Shown in pieces: positions 31,938 to 40,752 of a stretch of DNA of 55,140 bases. Position 1 is the stretch's first letter. Each line of letters opens with the position of its first letter. The DNA lies in IMG/VR virus record IMGVR_UViG_3300009488_000001, positions 1 through 55,140 of that record, one strand, 5' to 3'. A program made the translations under genes and the position numbers. The notes below the pieces were generated by a model. It saw only the letters and a list, made by a program, of their open reading frames with translations. It made no database searches and was not told the DNA's origin. This DNA comes from a virus.

Positions 31938-32474
31938 TTAACATTTTACTATATTTATCAATAAATCATTTACTTTAAATTTAAGAGCGTCCAAAGGATC
32001 ATTTAATACCTGTTTTTGTGAGCCTTGAACCGATTGCGTTCCCCAATAAGGAAATAATTCAGATCGTGGATTAACCTCTTGTATGCCGAGGCTGCTGACA
32101 AATTTAGAGTTTATAATCTCTTTTTTTAAGAGACTATAAATAGGATAAATAATACCTTTAAACTTCTGATCAAATCGATCCTGTGTTGACATTGTTTTAG
32201 TAGTCTTTCCAACTATCCAAATATTAGCCGATACAGAATATTGCTGATCGTTTACGGTTGTTTCTGAGTATTCAGGGTCAATTCCAAGTATTACCAATGG
32301 GTATTTTTCAAATTTTCCTGCTGGTGATTTATCCCGGCTCATTAGTTCGTCGGCTATTGCCTGGTAGTGACCGTAACGATAATAAGGTTCCTTATTATTC
32401 GCTGTGTCATATAAGGCTCTGACCTTAGCAACTATACCACCAAAAACTTCGGCAAAAATCTCTGAATCAATCAT
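31938..32474 (-). CDS. Tail terminator/completion protein candidate
   Basis: A 178-residue protein ahead of the tail tube gene. It has K-Y-P-L-V-I-L-G and a strand-helix layout typical of tail completion proteins (alpha/beta, about 150-180 residues). Overlaps the upstream connector by 4 bases. Inferred from order and size. Confidence 0.55.
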   Translation of the reverse strand: MIDSEIFAEVFGGIVAKVRALYDTANNKEPYYRYGHYQAIADELMSRDKSPAGKFEKYPLVILGIDPEYSETTVNDQQYSVSANIWIVGKTTKTMSTQDRFDQKFKGIIYPIYSLLKKEIINSKFVSSLGIQEVNPRSELFPYWGTQSVQGSQKQVLNDPLDALKFKVNDLLINIVKC

Positions 32475-33049
32475 ATTCCCATAAAATTTACTTGTTCTTT
32501 AATCTGAAACACCCATTCTGGATATGTGTCTTTATGTTCATACATGAAATTATAACAGCTTGGAATATTGCCCGGCTGTGAAACTTGTCCATATAATTTA
32601 ATCATATCAAAATAGGCTTTATATGCTTTTGCCCCGAAACCAACATTTTTAGCGTTTTCCATATTGGAGGCTGCGCCCCCTACATTTGTAACTGTTGATT
32701 CATTTTCACGACAAAACCAATAAAACACCCAGTAAGCGTTCAGTGATTTTTTTTCAGCATTAATAAGACCATTCCATTTTACCGCGATATCATTCCCTGA
32801 TGGATTTATAAACCCACAATTTGAGCCATCTACTGTGTATTCTTTTCCCACTACTATATCCTGGATTCTTTGCGTAGAACTTCCGGGATTTTCAGTATCA
32901 AATGCCAATACTTCAGTGCCTAGCTCATAACCAAACAAATCAAATACAACATCAGGCTCGTATCTATCAATATAAGACTGTATTGTATCATCATCATTTG
33001 CAGGGATGTTAATCTCCTTAATAAGATATGAATCGTCTATCAAACTCAT
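32471..33049 (-). CDS. Head-tail connector candidate
   Basis: A 192-residue protein with W-V-F-Y-W-F-C-R near residue 106 and a C-terminal W-V-F-Q-I-K-E. It follows the capsid cluster and is the first soluble protein after it, where adaptor proteins sit. Overlaps both neighbours. Similar proteins are frequent in Bacteroidota phages (DUF6712-like in appearance, not confirmed). Confidence 0.5.
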   Translation of the reverse strand: MSLIDDSYLIKEINIPANDDDTIQSYIDRYEPDVVFDLFGYELGTEVLAFDTENPGSSTQRIQDIVVGKEYTVDGSNCGFINPSGNDIAVKWNGLINAEKKSLNAYWVFYWFCRENESTVTNVGGAASNMENAKNVGFGAKAYKAYFDMIKLYGQVSQPGNIPSCYNFMYEHKDTYPEWVFQIKEQVNFMGI

Positions 33050-33312
33050 TATTCAAGTTCTTTTAACTTCTTGTTATATGCCTTAACAACTGTTTTTCTT
33101 TCATCGTCTTTAAATTTCTCTAAAGATTCAATTGTTGTACATAGTTGTATTTCCTCGATAACCTTTCCGGCTGTCGGAATAACAGGGACGGGATTAACCG
33201 CCTCCTGTTTATCTTCAATAAAAGCATCTAATTCCTCGTTGGTAATTTCCAGCTTTTTGCAAATTAACTCAACAGCTTTTCGATGCCTTCTTTCTTTTTT
33301 AATATTTATCAT
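33049..33312 (-). CDS. Small helical capsid-region protein
   Basis: 87 residues from the ATG at 33312, which overlaps the upstream stop (ATGA). Basic N-terminus (INIKKERRHRKAVELI), then a short L-E-I-T-N-E-E-L-D-A-F-I helix pair that looks like a HeH/LEM-type motif, then a helical end. Possibly a connector accessory. Confidence 0.55.
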   Translation of the reverse strand: MINIKKERRHRKAVELICKKLEITNEELDAFIEDKQEAVNPVPVIPTAGKVIEEIQLCTTIESLEKFKDDERKTVVKAYNKKLKELE

Positions 33313-33743
33313 TCGTTCCAAACTTTAAACTTTTGAAAATCGATAGTAGTAGTCCCCGTTCCGGTTCCTGTAAGCTCAGTTTTATAAAACCGATACCTGT
33401 TTAGAATAATATTACTAATCGTTTCTGTCGCTGTCCCATCGGTAGAATTAACTGTAGAACCGATTTGCGTCCACGAATCATCAGAAAATTTTTTCCCGAA
33501 AAGTTTAATAGCAATGTTAGTATGATTTCCTGCAAGAGAATCAAGGCTGACCTGATAATCCTGTGTTGCCGGAATTCCCCTCGCAGCATCCCATTGGAAC
33601 CACATTACCGTTGTATTGGTTAATATATAATTAGTATTAATTGTTTTAAAGTTTTTACTCGCTTTAATTCCAAACGTTGCTTGTTGTCCACTGGCTGCAA
33701 ATGCTACAAATGCTATAACCAGAATTAATAGAAACTTTTTCAT
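33309..33743 (-). CDS. Exported protein in capsid cluster
   Basis: A 144-residue protein with a signal peptide (MKKFLLILVIAFVAFAASG, then Q). The mature part is a beta sandwich: V-M-W-F-Q-W-D, S-D-D-S-W-T-Q-I-G, N-R-Y-R-F-Y-K-T-E-L-T-G. The same layout appears in the middle of the neighbouring 33745 protein (F-A-D-D-T-Y-A-D-I-G, K-E-Y-R-F-I-K-I-L-F), so the two share a domain. Decoration protein or surface-displayed binding protein are both possible. Confidence 0.65.
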   Translation of the reverse strand: MKKFLLILVIAFVAFAASGQQATFGIKASKNFKTINTNYILTNTTVMWFQWDAARGIPATQDYQVSLDSLAGNHTNIAIKLFGKKFSDDSWTQIGSTVNSTDGTATETISNIILNRYRFYKTELTGTGTGTTTIDFQKFKVWNE

Positions 33744-33744
33744 A

Positions 33745-34740
33745 TTAGTTTCCTATTGGTGACATTATTACCCAAAGAGCACCATCATAAACAACAGTCA
33801 CAACTTGCGCTGAACGTATATCATTTGCCGAAATAGCTCCTTTTGCTCCATTGTATTTATTAATGGCTAAAGCACCGGCACCATCTACATCTAATGTAGC
33901 TGCACCTGTATTTGCCGATTCTGCAATAAATGTAACCATCGTACCTTCAGATACTGTCACGTCAGTAGTAAAGTCAATCGTTATAGCATCGGCAGTTCCA
34001 GCTACGGCAGTGGCATCAGCAAAGTTATATGTTGATGATTGCGCTAATCCTGTTACATTAAGTGTACCAGCAACAACAGTATTACCAGTAGCGCCAGCAA
34101 CCGTAAACTTATCAGTGTTTATGGTTATATCTGAAGTAGCACTACCGATCAAATCATCACCAGCACCGAGCGTTACGCCTCCGTTTGCTGTAATTAGTCC
34201 CGAGGCTGTAATAGCGGCAGCAGTTGTCGTCCCGGTCACTCCGAGAGTTCCACCAACTGTAACATTTCCACTATAAGCAGCACTGCCGGCAGCAAATTCA
34301 CCCCCGGTATTCCACGTTTTAATTTCAATTCCGGATACTAATGTCTGTTGGGTAGTCCCTGAAGCTGTAAATAAGATTTTTATAAATCTATACTCCTTTA
34401 CAGTATCAACTGGATAATTAAAATCCGTAGCTGTCCATGTTGCTGCAGCACCAATATCAGCATAAGTATCATCGGCAAACTTTTTACCTGAAACCTGAAC
34501 TACTACACTAGGTGTACCACTAACATCCGTTAGGTCAATCCAAATATCGTAAACCTGAGAATTAGGCTGTTTATTGGTTATCTCTATCCAATAAGTCTCA
34601 CTCTCATTTATCGTATCCGAGGCGTCAAGCGTAACATCTACATAATTTTTGTCCGGCTTGATTATCTCCGATCTATTCTGCGCAAGCCCTGTTACTCCGA
34701 ACAGGAACATTGCAAATAAAATATAAATATATCTCATCAT
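33745..34740 (-). CDS. Exported fibre-like protein in capsid cluster
   Basis: 331 residues from the ATG at 34740, one base after the capsid stop; the longer frame would lie inside the capsid gene. A signal peptide (MMRYIYILFAMFLFGVTGLA, then Q) is followed by a beta-sandwich domain (residues 30-150) shared with the 33309 protein. Next comes a Gly/Thr-rich repeat region (V-T-V-G-G-T-L-G-V-T-G, then G-L-I-T-A-N-G-G-V-T-L) and a C-terminal module typical of phage fibre ends. A head fibre or decoration is likely, but the signal peptide is unusual. Confidence 0.65.
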   Translation of the reverse strand: MMRYIYILFAMFLFGVTGLAQNRSEIIKPDKNYVDVTLDASDTINESETYWIEITNKQPNSQVYDIWIDLTDVSGTPSVVVQVSGKKFADDTYADIGAAATWTATDFNYPVDTVKEYRFIKILFTASGTTQQTLVSGIEIKTWNTGGEFAAGSAAYSGNVTVGGTLGVTGTTTAAAITASGLITANGGVTLGAGDDLIGSATSDITINTDKFTVAGATGNTVVAGTLNVTGLAQSSTYNFADATAVAGTADAITIDFTTDVTVSEGTMVTFIAESANTGAATLDVDGAGALAINKYNGAKGAISANDIRSAQVVTVVYDGALWVIMSPIGN

Positions 34741-34741
34741 C

Positions 34742-36097
34742 TTATTGTCCAGAATCATTAATTGCTTCAACATCGGTAGCGATATCATCGGAATAAATAA
34801 TTGCTGCCTTATCCCTAACACCAAATGCCAAACGAATTTTAATAACAACAGTTTTTTGACCTTCTGTTAAATCAGTTCCGTTAAACCCAATCTCCATAGT
34901 CATATCCTTACGGCTACCTATGATTAATTGCTTTTGTTCTGATACTGAAAGGGTATTCACTGCCTGAGCAGTTGAGGGGATTATGCGCATTCCAAAAACA
35001 AATGCAGGATTTCCCAATGTATCCCACTTAACGCGGCGATCCAATACCGAATTATCGTTAGCATCTTTCAAAGAAGCCATATTATCAATATCGGTTGGAT
35101 GCATAGATACAACATTGGGACGGTATTTGTTCGCCTCACATTGTAATTTAGCCTTTGAAATAAGATCGATAATATTTGCGCCTTCAACAGTATCGGTAAA
35201 CGTAGCTGTTGCAAAATCGGTGTGATTATTGGCAGTATAAAGACCTGCAATATCAGTAGTTCCGTTTCCGGTAGTGCCTAATATTTTAGTATCTATCTGA
35301 TCCAATATCTTATCCGGTGCGGTGATTGCGATTTCATCCATTACCTCGTCGAGGTCGTCCAATGTTTCATCAGAAAGGGTGAAATAAGTTGCAAGATAAA
35401 ACGCTTTGTATTCGATTGTCTTAAGTAAGAAACTTGACTTACTTGAGGCTGCACCTTCTGTTTTTGTTCCTGCACCATCTTCGTAACTGTAAACAACCAA
35501 TACAGACATGTTGGCTTTCTTAATGCCTTTCTTAGGCATCCAGTCCATTACATGTGGATAAATTGTCAAAGGAATACCAACGCGGTTAGGATCAAGTTCA
35601 GTAAGGCGAACTAAATTCACCTCACTCTGTACAATATTCGACTGAAGCATATCAACAGCCGCCTTGATTGTAAATGTTGGCGATTTTTGATTTCCTTTGT
35701 TAAACCACTCGATCAGCGATAACCTTTTACCGCAATCATCATCTTTCTCAGTTAAGAAAGTTTCTGATTTTTCCATGATGGAAGCACGAACCGCATCCTT
35801 GAAAGATAATGGCTTTTCATCTTGTTTTTTGCCATTCTCCTTCATCGCAGCAAGTTCAGTTCCCTGTGTATCCAGTGCTTTATTTGCCTCTGTAAGATCT
35901 GTTTTTAAAGTATCAACAACGTCTTTCAGCGCTTTCATTTCGTCATTGGAAAGATTGTCGGCTATCGTTTTATTGATATCTGCTATCTCCTTATCCAAAT
36001 CAGCTTTTGTAATAACCCCTTTCGTAGAGTTGTCAACTAATGCCTTAATTCTGGGTTCGAGTCCTTCTATTAACTCTTTTCTTTCTTTCTCGTCCAT
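34742..36097 (-). CDS. Major capsid protein, HK97 fold
   Basis: A 451-residue protein. Residues 1-100 form a charged coiled coil (delta/scaffold-like), cut off by the prohead protease in this family. The mature HK97 core follows from about residue 110: Y-L-A-T-Y-F-T-L-S-D-E-T-L-D-D near 235, I-D-T-K-I-L-G near 265, V-S-M-H-P-T-D near 325 and a C-terminal R-L-A-F-G-V-R-D-K-A-A-I. It forms the icosahedral head. Confidence 0.9.
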   Translation of the reverse strand: MDEKERKELIEGLEPRIKALVDNSTKGVITKADLDKEIADINKTIADNLSNDEMKALKDVVDTLKTDLTEANKALDTQGTELAAMKENGKKQDEKPLSFKDAVRASIMEKSETFLTEKDDDCGKRLSLIEWFNKGNQKSPTFTIKAAVDMLQSNIVQSEVNLVRLTELDPNRVGIPLTIYPHVMDWMPKKGIKKANMSVLVVYSYEDGAGTKTEGAASSKSSFLLKTIEYKAFYLATYFTLSDETLDDLDEVMDEIAITAPDKILDQIDTKILGTTGNGTTDIAGLYTANNHTDFATATFTDTVEGANIIDLISKAKLQCEANKYRPNVVSMHPTDIDNMASLKDANDNSVLDRRVKWDTLGNPAFVFGMRIIPSTAQAVNTLSVSEQKQLIIGSRKDMTMEIGFNGTDLTEGQKTVVIKIRLAFGVRDKAAIIYSDDIATDVEAINDSGQ

Positions 36098-36100
36098 AAT

Positions 36101-37075
36101 TTACGAATTTAAAAAATTTGTTTCGTTTAATAATTCATTCCATGTTTTTTGAGTGCCTTCGGGCGGCTCATTATCTTTCCCAGTGCCTTCGGGCGGCTGG
36201 TGTTTCATTTGCTGTGTAACAATGGCTTTACATCCAGGGCATTCTACATATCCCATCCCCGATTCCTTGACAGATAAATAGTCAAATTCATTACTGCATT
36301 GCTGACATATTACATCATTTGATTTTGATTCATTGTCAAGTTGCCCGGTTGCGTGATTACTTCCAAATAAGACTAAACTGCTTTCGAACACGTTTTTGGC
36401 CTGTTTTATTCCCCAGAAATATAATATATCATTTTCAAAATCATCTTTGTTGGCTATGAGCTTTATAAGTTCGTCATAATTATCTTTATATTTAACATCT
36501 TCTTTTTCTTCACTATCCAATGCAAAAACGATATCAACATATTGCATCCTAACACTCGCCTCTATAGCGTCTCCACTGTCTAGCCATGCTTTTGCCTCTA
36601 CATTTATAATTTTATCTTTTCTAACCTTATATATCAAAACTTCAGTATCGCCATCGTAAGGCTTTCCTATCAAACTAAATGGCACAATGGCAGTAAACAT
36701 TTGTACGTGTTCTTTTCTTGCAATTGTTGCAAGCAATTCTAGTCGGTGATCTGCTACTAGGTAATTTTTACCCTGCCTGTCTGTTATGGTTTTATTCCAC
36801 AATCCATCAATGTGCAAATCAGAATGCGCATCTAGTATTCTAGTTGAATTTACGGCTATATAATAGTAATTATCATCAAAAGTTATCCCTTTTGTTTGAG
36901 TGCTTAACTTTGAATAGTCAAGGGATTTTGCTGTTATGCCTAATCCTTTCTTGCAGGATTTTAATATACTAGCTTTCTTTTCGGCTATTATGATATCCTT
37001 ATTATCTCGCAGGGCTTTGAACATCTCTGGCTTAGAGGTGAACGTCCGATTTAATTCTTTGCAAAAATATTTCAT
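36101..37075 (-). CDS. Prohead protease with C-terminal zinc ribbon
   Basis: A 324-residue protein. Residues 70-200 carry a protease core: V-A-D-H-R-L near residue 108 (candidate catalytic His) and I-E-A-S-V-R-M near residue 172 (candidate catalytic Ser), with V-N-S-T-R at residue 75. It lies between portal and capsid, the normal position. The extra C-terminal part has a zinc ribbon (C-Q-Q-C near 257 and C-P-G-C near 279) and a tandem P-P-E-G-T repeat. The zinc ribbon is not usual in prohead proteases. Confidence 0.7.
   Translation of the reverse strand: MKYFCKELNRTFTSKPEMFKALRDNKDIIIAEKKASILKSCKKGLGITAKSLDYSKLSTQTKGITFDDNYYYIAVNSTRILDAHSDLHIDGLWNKTITDRQGKNYLVADHRLELLATIARKEHVQMFTAIVPFSLIGKPYDGDTEVLIYKVRKDKIINVEAKAWLDSGDAIEASVRMQYVDIVFALDSEEKEDVKYKDNYDELIKLIANKDDFENDILYFWGIKQAKNVFESSLVLFGSNHATGQLDNESKSNDVICQQCSNEFDYLSVKESGMGYVECPGCKAIVTQQMKHQPPEGTGKDNEPPEGTQKTWNELLNETNFLNS
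36152..36198 (-). repeat. Short direct repeat within protease gene
   Basis: The 17-base sequence AGTGCCTTCGGGCGGCT occurs at 36152-36168 and 36182-36198, 30 bases apart, and encodes two P-P-E-G-T units in the protease tail. In-frame spacing suggests a linker repeat. Confidence 0.8.
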
Positions 37076-37080
37076 AGCCT

Positions 37081-37182
37081 TTATTTTAAAACAATATCCC
37101 TATTGTTGACTTTCTTTAATTTATCTCTTCTCAACTTTTCAATCTCTTTTTTTGTCAACTTCTTTTTATTCTTCGCCTCCAT
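37081..37182 (-). CDS. Very small Lys-rich protein, 33 residues
   Basis: An open frame (MEAKNKKKLTKKEIEKLRRD and on) overlapping the portal gene end by 17 bases and ending just before the protease gene. Extremely basic. May be a head assembly factor or a spurious frame. Confidence 0.45.
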   Translation of the reverse strand: MEAKNKKKLTKKEIEKLRRDKLKKVNNRDIVLK

Positions 37183-38536
37183 TTTGATTGATTTTATTTG
37201 TTTTTTCCCACTGAAATTTATAAACATCGCCATTATCGACTGATGGCTGCTCTATCAATGATAAATATGTATTTAACCATATTACATTATTGTTATATGC
37301 AGCCTCGGCAGTTCTCCCATTCAGTCCTAATGCAATAGCTTTGTCTTTGAATGCATCAGCAAGAGCCGGGATATGATCCCATTTGGTCTTAACCTGAAAC
37401 CCGTATTTGAAAGTATCCAATCTAAATGACCAATAATCATCCTCGTCACTTGTCATTGGGATTGTGGTATCTTGATATAGCCGCCTTACTGATTGGATTT
37501 GGTTTTCATAGGTTGCGCCCTCTATATGAGTTTTAATTAGTTCTGGAGGCACCCCCATTTCATTACCTACCAATATTGAGTTATTGCTGAACTCTTTGTA
37601 TATGCCTATTTTGCCACTATCCAGTGCGGTGTTATGCACTTCTAATGGAAGCTCCGATAGAAGAAATGGTTTTTGTCCTCTGGCTAATCCATAATTTTTC
37701 TTATATGCCGCATCCATCTCGCCCTTTTCGGTCGGGGTTAATCGCACTTGGCCTGTTCCATCTTTTTTGCCAGATGAAATAATTATCTGAGTCCCCCTAG
37801 TTGCCAATATGGTATTCATCGCCTCGAAGCATAATTGAATATTGCTTATAGGCTTCTTGAGTACCTCCAACTTAGATATCCCCATTATTGTCGGCGAATC
37901 ACTTGAAAAGTTTACTTCGTTAAAATGGAGTATGATATTTGGATCGAAATGGGCAACCGGGTTACGATCGGTTAATGCGTAGTCGCTTATAATTCCTTCG
38001 ACGGTTGTTTGGCTATATAATTTACCTGTTTGCTTTACGCTTATGAATTGTGACGGGAGATTGTATAATGCCTGGATATTAAGTAAGTCTATTTTTTTAT
38101 CCTTCCCAATTGGCAGAACTGCCTTTACGTAGCTATTCCCAAATACTTTTAAATAAAATGTCTTTTGAAAATAAAATTCTTTTGCTGATTGAAGGGGATT
38201 TGGTCTTAATGCCAGTAGCTCGTATGCTTTTTGTATTCCGGGTTTATTCTCAGTCCACGGTATTTCTTCACCTGTATTAACGTCGATTGCCACCTTTCGT
38301 CCATTACTTGATGAACTTGCTAATAAGTTAATGGCGGCTTTAACGACTGGATTTTCACGCGCAGCCTTTTCAAAGTGCTCAGGCTTACTTAATGCTATCC
38401 ATGCGGGTTTATCTGCGTAGAATTGAGGATTACCGAACGCATCCGTAGTATTATAGTTGAAAGAACTAGCACTTTGAGCGGCTTTTAACCGTACAAGCCC
38501 AACATATGATAATGTATTATCTAGCCATGTCGACAT
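37166..38536 (-). CDS. Portal protein
   Basis: A 456-residue protein with the HK97-type portal layout: A-I-N-L-L-A-S-S near residue 65, L-A-L-R-P-N-P near 110, Y-F-Q-K-T-F-Y-L-K-V-F-G-N-S-Y near 122, a wing domain, then G-V-P-P-E-L-I near 328 and a C-terminal crown helix. It forms the dodecameric DNA entry ring and docks TerL. It starts the main virion transcript after the promoter at 38559. Confidence 0.85.
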   Translation of the reverse strand: MSTWLDNTLSYVGLVRLKAAQSASSFNYNTTDAFGNPQFYADKPAWIALSKPEHFEKAARENPVVKAAINLLASSSSNGRKVAIDVNTGEEIPWTENKPGIQKAYELLALRPNPLQSAKEFYFQKTFYLKVFGNSYVKAVLPIGKDKKIDLLNIQALYNLPSQFISVKQTGKLYSQTTVEGIISDYALTDRNPVAHFDPNIILHFNEVNFSSDSPTIMGISKLEVLKKPISNIQLCFEAMNTILATRGTQIIISSGKKDGTGQVRLTPTEKGEMDAAYKKNYGLARGQKPFLLSELPLEVHNTALDSGKIGIYKEFSNNSILVGNEMGVPPELIKTHIEGATYENQIQSVRRLYQDTTIPMTSDEDDYWSFRLDTFKYGFQVKTKWDHIPALADAFKDKAIALGLNGRTAEAAYNNNVIWLNTYLSLIEQPSVDNGDVYKFQWEKTNKINQNGGEE

Positions 38537-38558
38537 ATATTTGCAAATATATTTATTA

Positions 38559-38595
38559 CAAATATATAATAAATTTAATTATATGACAAATATCA
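38559..38595 (-). promoter_or_regulatory. Portal/virion operon promoter with offset palindrome
   Basis: On the minus strand TATATTTG (38566-38559) lies 23 bases before the portal start. Upstream is a palindrome on the plus strand, TGACAAATATCA (38584-38595), related to the main regulatory palindrome, but 17 rather than 23 bases from the -7 box. A second ATATTTG lies closer to the ATG. The site may bind the same factor with a different outcome. Confidence 0.5.
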
Positions 38596-38637
38596 TTGTT
38601 TTTATGAATTATTTTTTGATAGAATATTGGAGTGCAT

Positions 38638-38663
38638 AAAAACCCGACTATTTTAGAGCCGGG
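38638..38663 (-). terminator. Terminator between 38687 gene and portal
   Basis: On the minus strand CCCGGCT pairs with AGTCGGG (one mismatch), followed by TTTTT. It separates the packaging transcript from the virion transcript. Confidence 0.7.
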
Positions 38664-38686
38664 CCTGTTGGAATGATTTGTTTAAA

Positions 38687-38941
38687 TTACTTTATTGGGG
38701 CAGATCCACAAGCACCTTTTTTCTTTCCCTTAACGTCCTCTGGCGTTAGATTAGGTTTAATTATCTCAATTCGACCCTCATCGAACCATCGTCCTTCTTT
38801 GAAATCGTAATCTTTATTGTTCTCGCAGCTGGGCTGCAATAAGTATTGATCACATCCTGTTAGGTATTCAGAATAGCCAGTTATTACGCCTCTAAACCCA
38901 GTGATTTTGTCTTTTGCTTCATTCCCTAATGTAAATTGCAT
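38687..38941 (-). CDS. Small KOW-like phage protein
   Basis: An 84-residue protein: F-T-L-G-N-E-A-K-D-K-I-T-G-F-R-G-V-I-T-G near the start, then E-Y-L-T-G-C-D-Q-Y and W-F-D-E-G-R near residue 53. This layout is familiar from small phage proteins of unknown role in many tailed phages. The barrel start resembles KOW/SH3 domains. Located after TerL. Confidence 0.7.
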   Translation of the reverse strand: MQFTLGNEAKDKITGFRGVITGYSEYLTGCDQYLLQPSCENNKDYDFKEGRWFDEGRIEIIKPNLTPEDVKGKKKGACGSAPIK

Positions 38942-38977
38942 AATTAATAATTTTATATTAGTGCATAATTGCCATTT

Positions 38978-40165
38978 TTACCAAACTCGGTCTTTTGCTG
39001 CTAAAACATATCTCATGACAACCAGATCGTCAGGTTCATGACCATCCGGTTCAGGGATTATTTTCCCATTTGGATCAACTTTCCAAAACCACATCTCACA
39101 ACCATTTCTAAATGTTGTACTGCGAGGTGTGCAAAATAGATTATATCCTTTTACTAATTTAATACCTTCTTTTTGTCCTCCTGGTTTCTTTGTTATTCCG
39201 TAGATATTATACCCGTACTTTCTCAGGTCTAATATTTCTTTTCGCCCGGCACTGTCCGCAATGATTAAATGACCTTTTGGGAATTCTACTTCTTCCATTT
39301 TGTCAACAATACTCATTCGCTCGGTTCCTTCTAGTTTTTCAGGCAACAGATTATTTTCCGAAAATACAGTATCAATATATAGATTTGCACCATCCATCCA
39401 CATATTAACTAAATTGGTCGGATCTGGACTTAATCCATAATCCTGGCCTGAAGGGATGCGGCTAGCCGTTTCTGGCAAGTCCTCCATATTAAACATATCA
39501 TAACTATAAATAGCCCGCTCTGAATATGTTCCAGTCTGTCCAAGTCCATAAACATTATACCATTGAGTGTCATGTTTACGGCTCTCAATCATATTTATTT
39601 CAGATTGAGGACACGCTTCATTGTCTCGGTATGTAGTAATAATTAGTTCTGATTCCTGGATGCCATTTTCATCTCTGAGTTTGGGAATTTCAGTGTGTGC
39701 CCAAAATTCATAATCGGGGTTGAAATCTATATAAACATCTTCGTGTGTTCGCCCTATGTATGTACTTGCAACCGTCCAACCTACTTTGTTAGCCTCGTTA
39801 ATATATAAAATATCCCTTCTTTTACTTTTCCCGGAATTACTACCTTTTTTTGGATTGTCTTTTATATATCTGAATTGTATGGTAGATTGTCCCCATTTGA
39901 AATACTTGTCTTTTTGGTTATAGTAGTCTGCCATAAAATCCATTCCGTTCATGGCAAACATATCCGTATAATCTTTTATTACTCCATCCAATAAGTTGTC
40001 GTAAGTATCGGACATTATTGTAATTAACCGGCGTTTTTCTAAGGCTTTTTCGAGTAAGATTAATGCTACTGCCCAGTTTTTCCCTGACCCGGATCCCCCC
40101 TGAAGTACTTTAATCCGCTTCTTTACATTTTGAATTTTCCAGTATGTAGAAGTCTTTAGTATCAT
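38978..40165 (-). CDS. terL: Terminase large subunit
   Basis: A 395-residue protein. ATPase domain: Walker A G-G-S-G-S-G-K-N at residues 23-30, Walker B D-I-L-Y-I-N-E-A near residue 119. Nuclease domain: G-Q-D-Y-G-L near residue 229, I-I-A-D-S-A near residue 295 and a late D-D near 383. This fits a phage terminase of the Terminase_6/PBSX-like type, at the short end of the usual 400-500. The last Walker A residue is Asn instead of Ser/Thr, which is unusual. Confidence 0.88.
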   Translation of the reverse strand: MILKTSTYWKIQNVKKRIKVLQGGSGSGKNWAVALILLEKALEKRRLITIMSDTYDNLLDGVIKDYTDMFAMNGMDFMADYYNQKDKYFKWGQSTIQFRYIKDNPKKGSNSGKSKRRDILYINEANKVGWTVASTYIGRTHEDVYIDFNPDYEFWAHTEIPKLRDENGIQESELIITTYRDNEACPQSEINMIESRKHDTQWYNVYGLGQTGTYSERAIYSYDMFNMEDLPETASRIPSGQDYGLSPDPTNLVNMWMDGANLYIDTVFSENNLLPEKLEGTERMSIVDKMEEVEFPKGHLIIADSAGRKEILDLRKYGYNIYGITKKPGGQKEGIKLVKGYNLFCTPRSTTFRNGCEMWFWKVDPNGKIIPEPDGHEPDDLVVMRYVLAAKDRVW

Positions 40166-40168
40166 ATA

Positions 40169-40339
40169 TTAATCCATCCAGTCCATTATCGTTTTATTAT
40201 CCATAGAACTATCATATACACAATATTTAGTTGCGGATGGATGCATGTTTGCAATGTTTCTTTTATCGGCATCGCTTAACACAATCATTATGGGATGATC
40301 TTCACTGTCGTAATATGTGTCTCCTATTTTTACTTTCAT
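40169..40339 (-). CDS. Small protein, 56 residues
   Basis: An open frame beginning MKVKIGDTYYDSEDHPIMIV with L-S-D-A-D-K-R-N near residue 22 and an acidic end. It ends four bases before TerL begins. Similar short proteins accompany terminases in many phages. Role unknown. Confidence 0.65.
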   Translation of the reverse strand: MKVKIGDTYYDSEDHPIMIVLSDADKRNIANMHPSATKYCVYDSSMDNKTIMDWMD

Positions 40340-40400
40340 GGCCTTATGATTTATGTGCGGTTTGTTTTCTGGGTTTGGAATGAAGCTAATCGCAACTAGC

Positions 40401-40712
40401 CTATGAACTTGAAATCTCCTTGTCCATTTTATTAAATTCTGCTTTAGTTATTTGCTCTCTGGTTATATCTAAAACATCCCCCACATTGCCTTGTATTTCT
40501 TCGCCTTTGTGATTGTAATATTTATCATTCTCTGAGAAAATGCATATTCCAAGCATTGCACTCTTTAAATCGGTATAGACATGAGGTAAATTCTGCCATT
40601 CGGATACTTCTGCTTTCCACCACAAATGCCCTTTAGTGTATGTGCCTAACCTTTGTATAGTTATATGCCCACACGATTCTTTTATCCGGTAATCTGATTT
40701 TTGTTTAGTCAT
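40401..40712 (-). CDS. Protein of unknown function
   Basis: A 103-residue protein with W-W-K-A-E-V-S-E-W-Q near residue 32 and a charged C-terminal helix. Part of a run of unknown small genes between TerS and TerL. No family recognised. Confidence 0.65.
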   Translation of the reverse strand: MTKQKSDYRIKESCGHITIQRLGTYTKGHLWWKAEVSEWQNLPHVYTDLKSAMLGICIFSENDKYYNHKGEEIQGNVGDVLDITREQITKAEFNKMDKEISSS

Positions 40713-40752
40713 GGCTCTATAGTTAGTTTTATTGTTGTTTTGTTTTTTGACA

